Positions 63,307 to 64,000 of a DNA stretch of 64,000 nucleotides are shown here, piece after piece. Each line of letters begins with the position of its first letter. Position 1 is the stretch's first letter. The stretch is from Stromatinia cepivora (Eukaryota; Ascomycota; Leotiomycetes; Helotiales; Sclerotiniaceae). A program made the position numbers and the translations under genes. The notes below the pieces were generated by a model. That model saw only the letters and a program-made list of their open reading frames with translations. It did not search any database and was not told where the DNA came from. The DNA is taken from NCBI GenBank assembly GCA_014898415.1, contig RCTD01000016.1, positions 1,054,001-1,118,000 on the forward strand, written 5' to 3'.

Positions 63307-64000
63307 CCACCAAATATCATTTCAAACATTTGAAAATATTAATTAAAAAAAGGAATTAATATTTTTAAGAAAAATATCTTTTTATAATAAAATAATAATA
63401 CAAATCTCAAATATTTTAATATGTTTTTGTATATCGATCAACACCAAAGAATATTTTCTTTTTTTCAAATACTTTGTTAAATTTTATCAATAATATATTA
63501 TATATCCATATATATATATATATACAAATATTATTAAAAAATTATATAATAGAATCGAAATTCGTATATATTATATATAAAATCTCTTATTCGAATCAAA
63601 AAGTATTTATATAAAAGAATTTCAATTATTTCGAAATTCAGAATTATTATTCATCGATTATTTTTTAAAAATGAAATATCAATTATTATTTGATATTTTA
63701 TATACACAAAGAGTCTTTTATATCGATGAATCAAAATATAGATTTCGAATATTTTATTTATTCAAAGATAATAAATCAGAAATTATATGAAATATTCAAT
63801 TCAAAATTAAATAAATTCTTTTTTTTTATTATATTCAAAAATTTATTTTTTATTTTCGAATTAATCGATAATTATCTTTTAATTCAAGAATATTTTGAAA
63901 AAAGAGTTTTAATTTTATATAATGATTATATATTAAAGTTTTTTTATTGAAACAAAATTCGAATATAAATATATATAATAAAAAAGCAAAATAGTATTAT
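63307..64000. other. RIP-saturated DNA at the right edge
   Basis: No recognised element. An 86-codon frame (63690-63950, +) of Ile/Phe/Asn/Lys-rich sequence is open, but open frames of this length can occur by chance in very AT-rich DNA. No family features, so not called as a gene. Confidence 0.4.

Noticed and set aside
63690..63950. 86-codon ORF as a real gene
   Set aside because: Composition follows the surrounding AT-rich DNA and no family or neighbour supports it.
9006..64000. Mitochondrial DNA or bacterial AT-rich genome
   Set aside because: Remnants are nuclear LTR retrotransposons, mutations are RIP-type, and the left flank has nuclear spliceosomal introns.

Overview
The window looks like nuclear DNA of a filamentous ascomycete (Pezizomycotina). 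Positions 1 to about 9,000 have ordinary composition and carry genes with short introns (48 and 57 nt, one with a CTAAC branch site). From about 9,000 to 64,000 the DNA is extremely AT-rich. Every recognisable protein remnant there belongs to a transposable element, riddled with C-to-T and G-to-A changes, stop codons at former Gln/Trp/Arg codons and Asp-to-Asn changes at catalytic sites. That is the signature of repeat-induced point mutation (RIP), so the region is a RIP-degraded, presumably heterochromatic block. Leotiomycetes is a guess only.

Gene-side region (1-9,005). A 3'-terminal coding fragment runs off the left edge (3-662). It is followed by about 3.6 kb with no convincing gene, then a SnoaL/NTF2-like gene on the minus strand broken by an in-frame TAG (4312-4800). 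Next come a 14-bp tandem repeat, a doubtful small ORF (6039-6422) and a well-supported three-exon gene for a 343-residue uncharacterised protein (7059-8195).

Nested block (9,006-23,119). Four elements can be resolved here, three of them with exact target-site duplications (TSDs). A ~0.9-kb element with ~132-bp terminal inverted repeats (family D, 9006-23119) is interrupted by a full-length chromovirus-type Gypsy element (A1, 9317-22205, TSD ATTTT). A1 is itself interrupted by a full-length minus-strand Copia element (10217-15692, TSD TAATA). Family D also carries a solo LTR (22315-22623, TSD ATTAA). Copies of family D near 37.2 and 44.2 kb show uninterrupted insertion sites. A1 carries a short antisense ORF downstream of pol (20481-20726) that is far less mutated than its surroundings, with a degraded counterpart in a second copy of the element.

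Degraded block (23,120-64,000). This holds remnants of a second Gypsy family (B; two copies on each strand), an RT remnant of a third Gypsy lineage (C, 42.4-43.6 kb), a Copia RT/RNase H remnant (28.1-29.1 kb), a long unidentified repeat (F, five copies), further copies of family D, and a 5'-truncated copy of the chromovirus (A2, 57.4-62.6 kb). A nearly unmutated Copia-type solo LTR sits at 55181-55386 (TSD AATTT). A repeat with GC-rich hairpins (E) occurs in two inverted copies. A few islands of ordinary composition stand out (29.6-30.0, 32.1-32.34 and 52.80-52.84 kb), along with an 8-bp minisatellite at 63175-63306.

No host gene can be supported after 9 kb. No tRNA, rRNA or CRISPR was seen. 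Boundaries of B, C, F and A2 are approximate because they were found by reading, not by alignment software.
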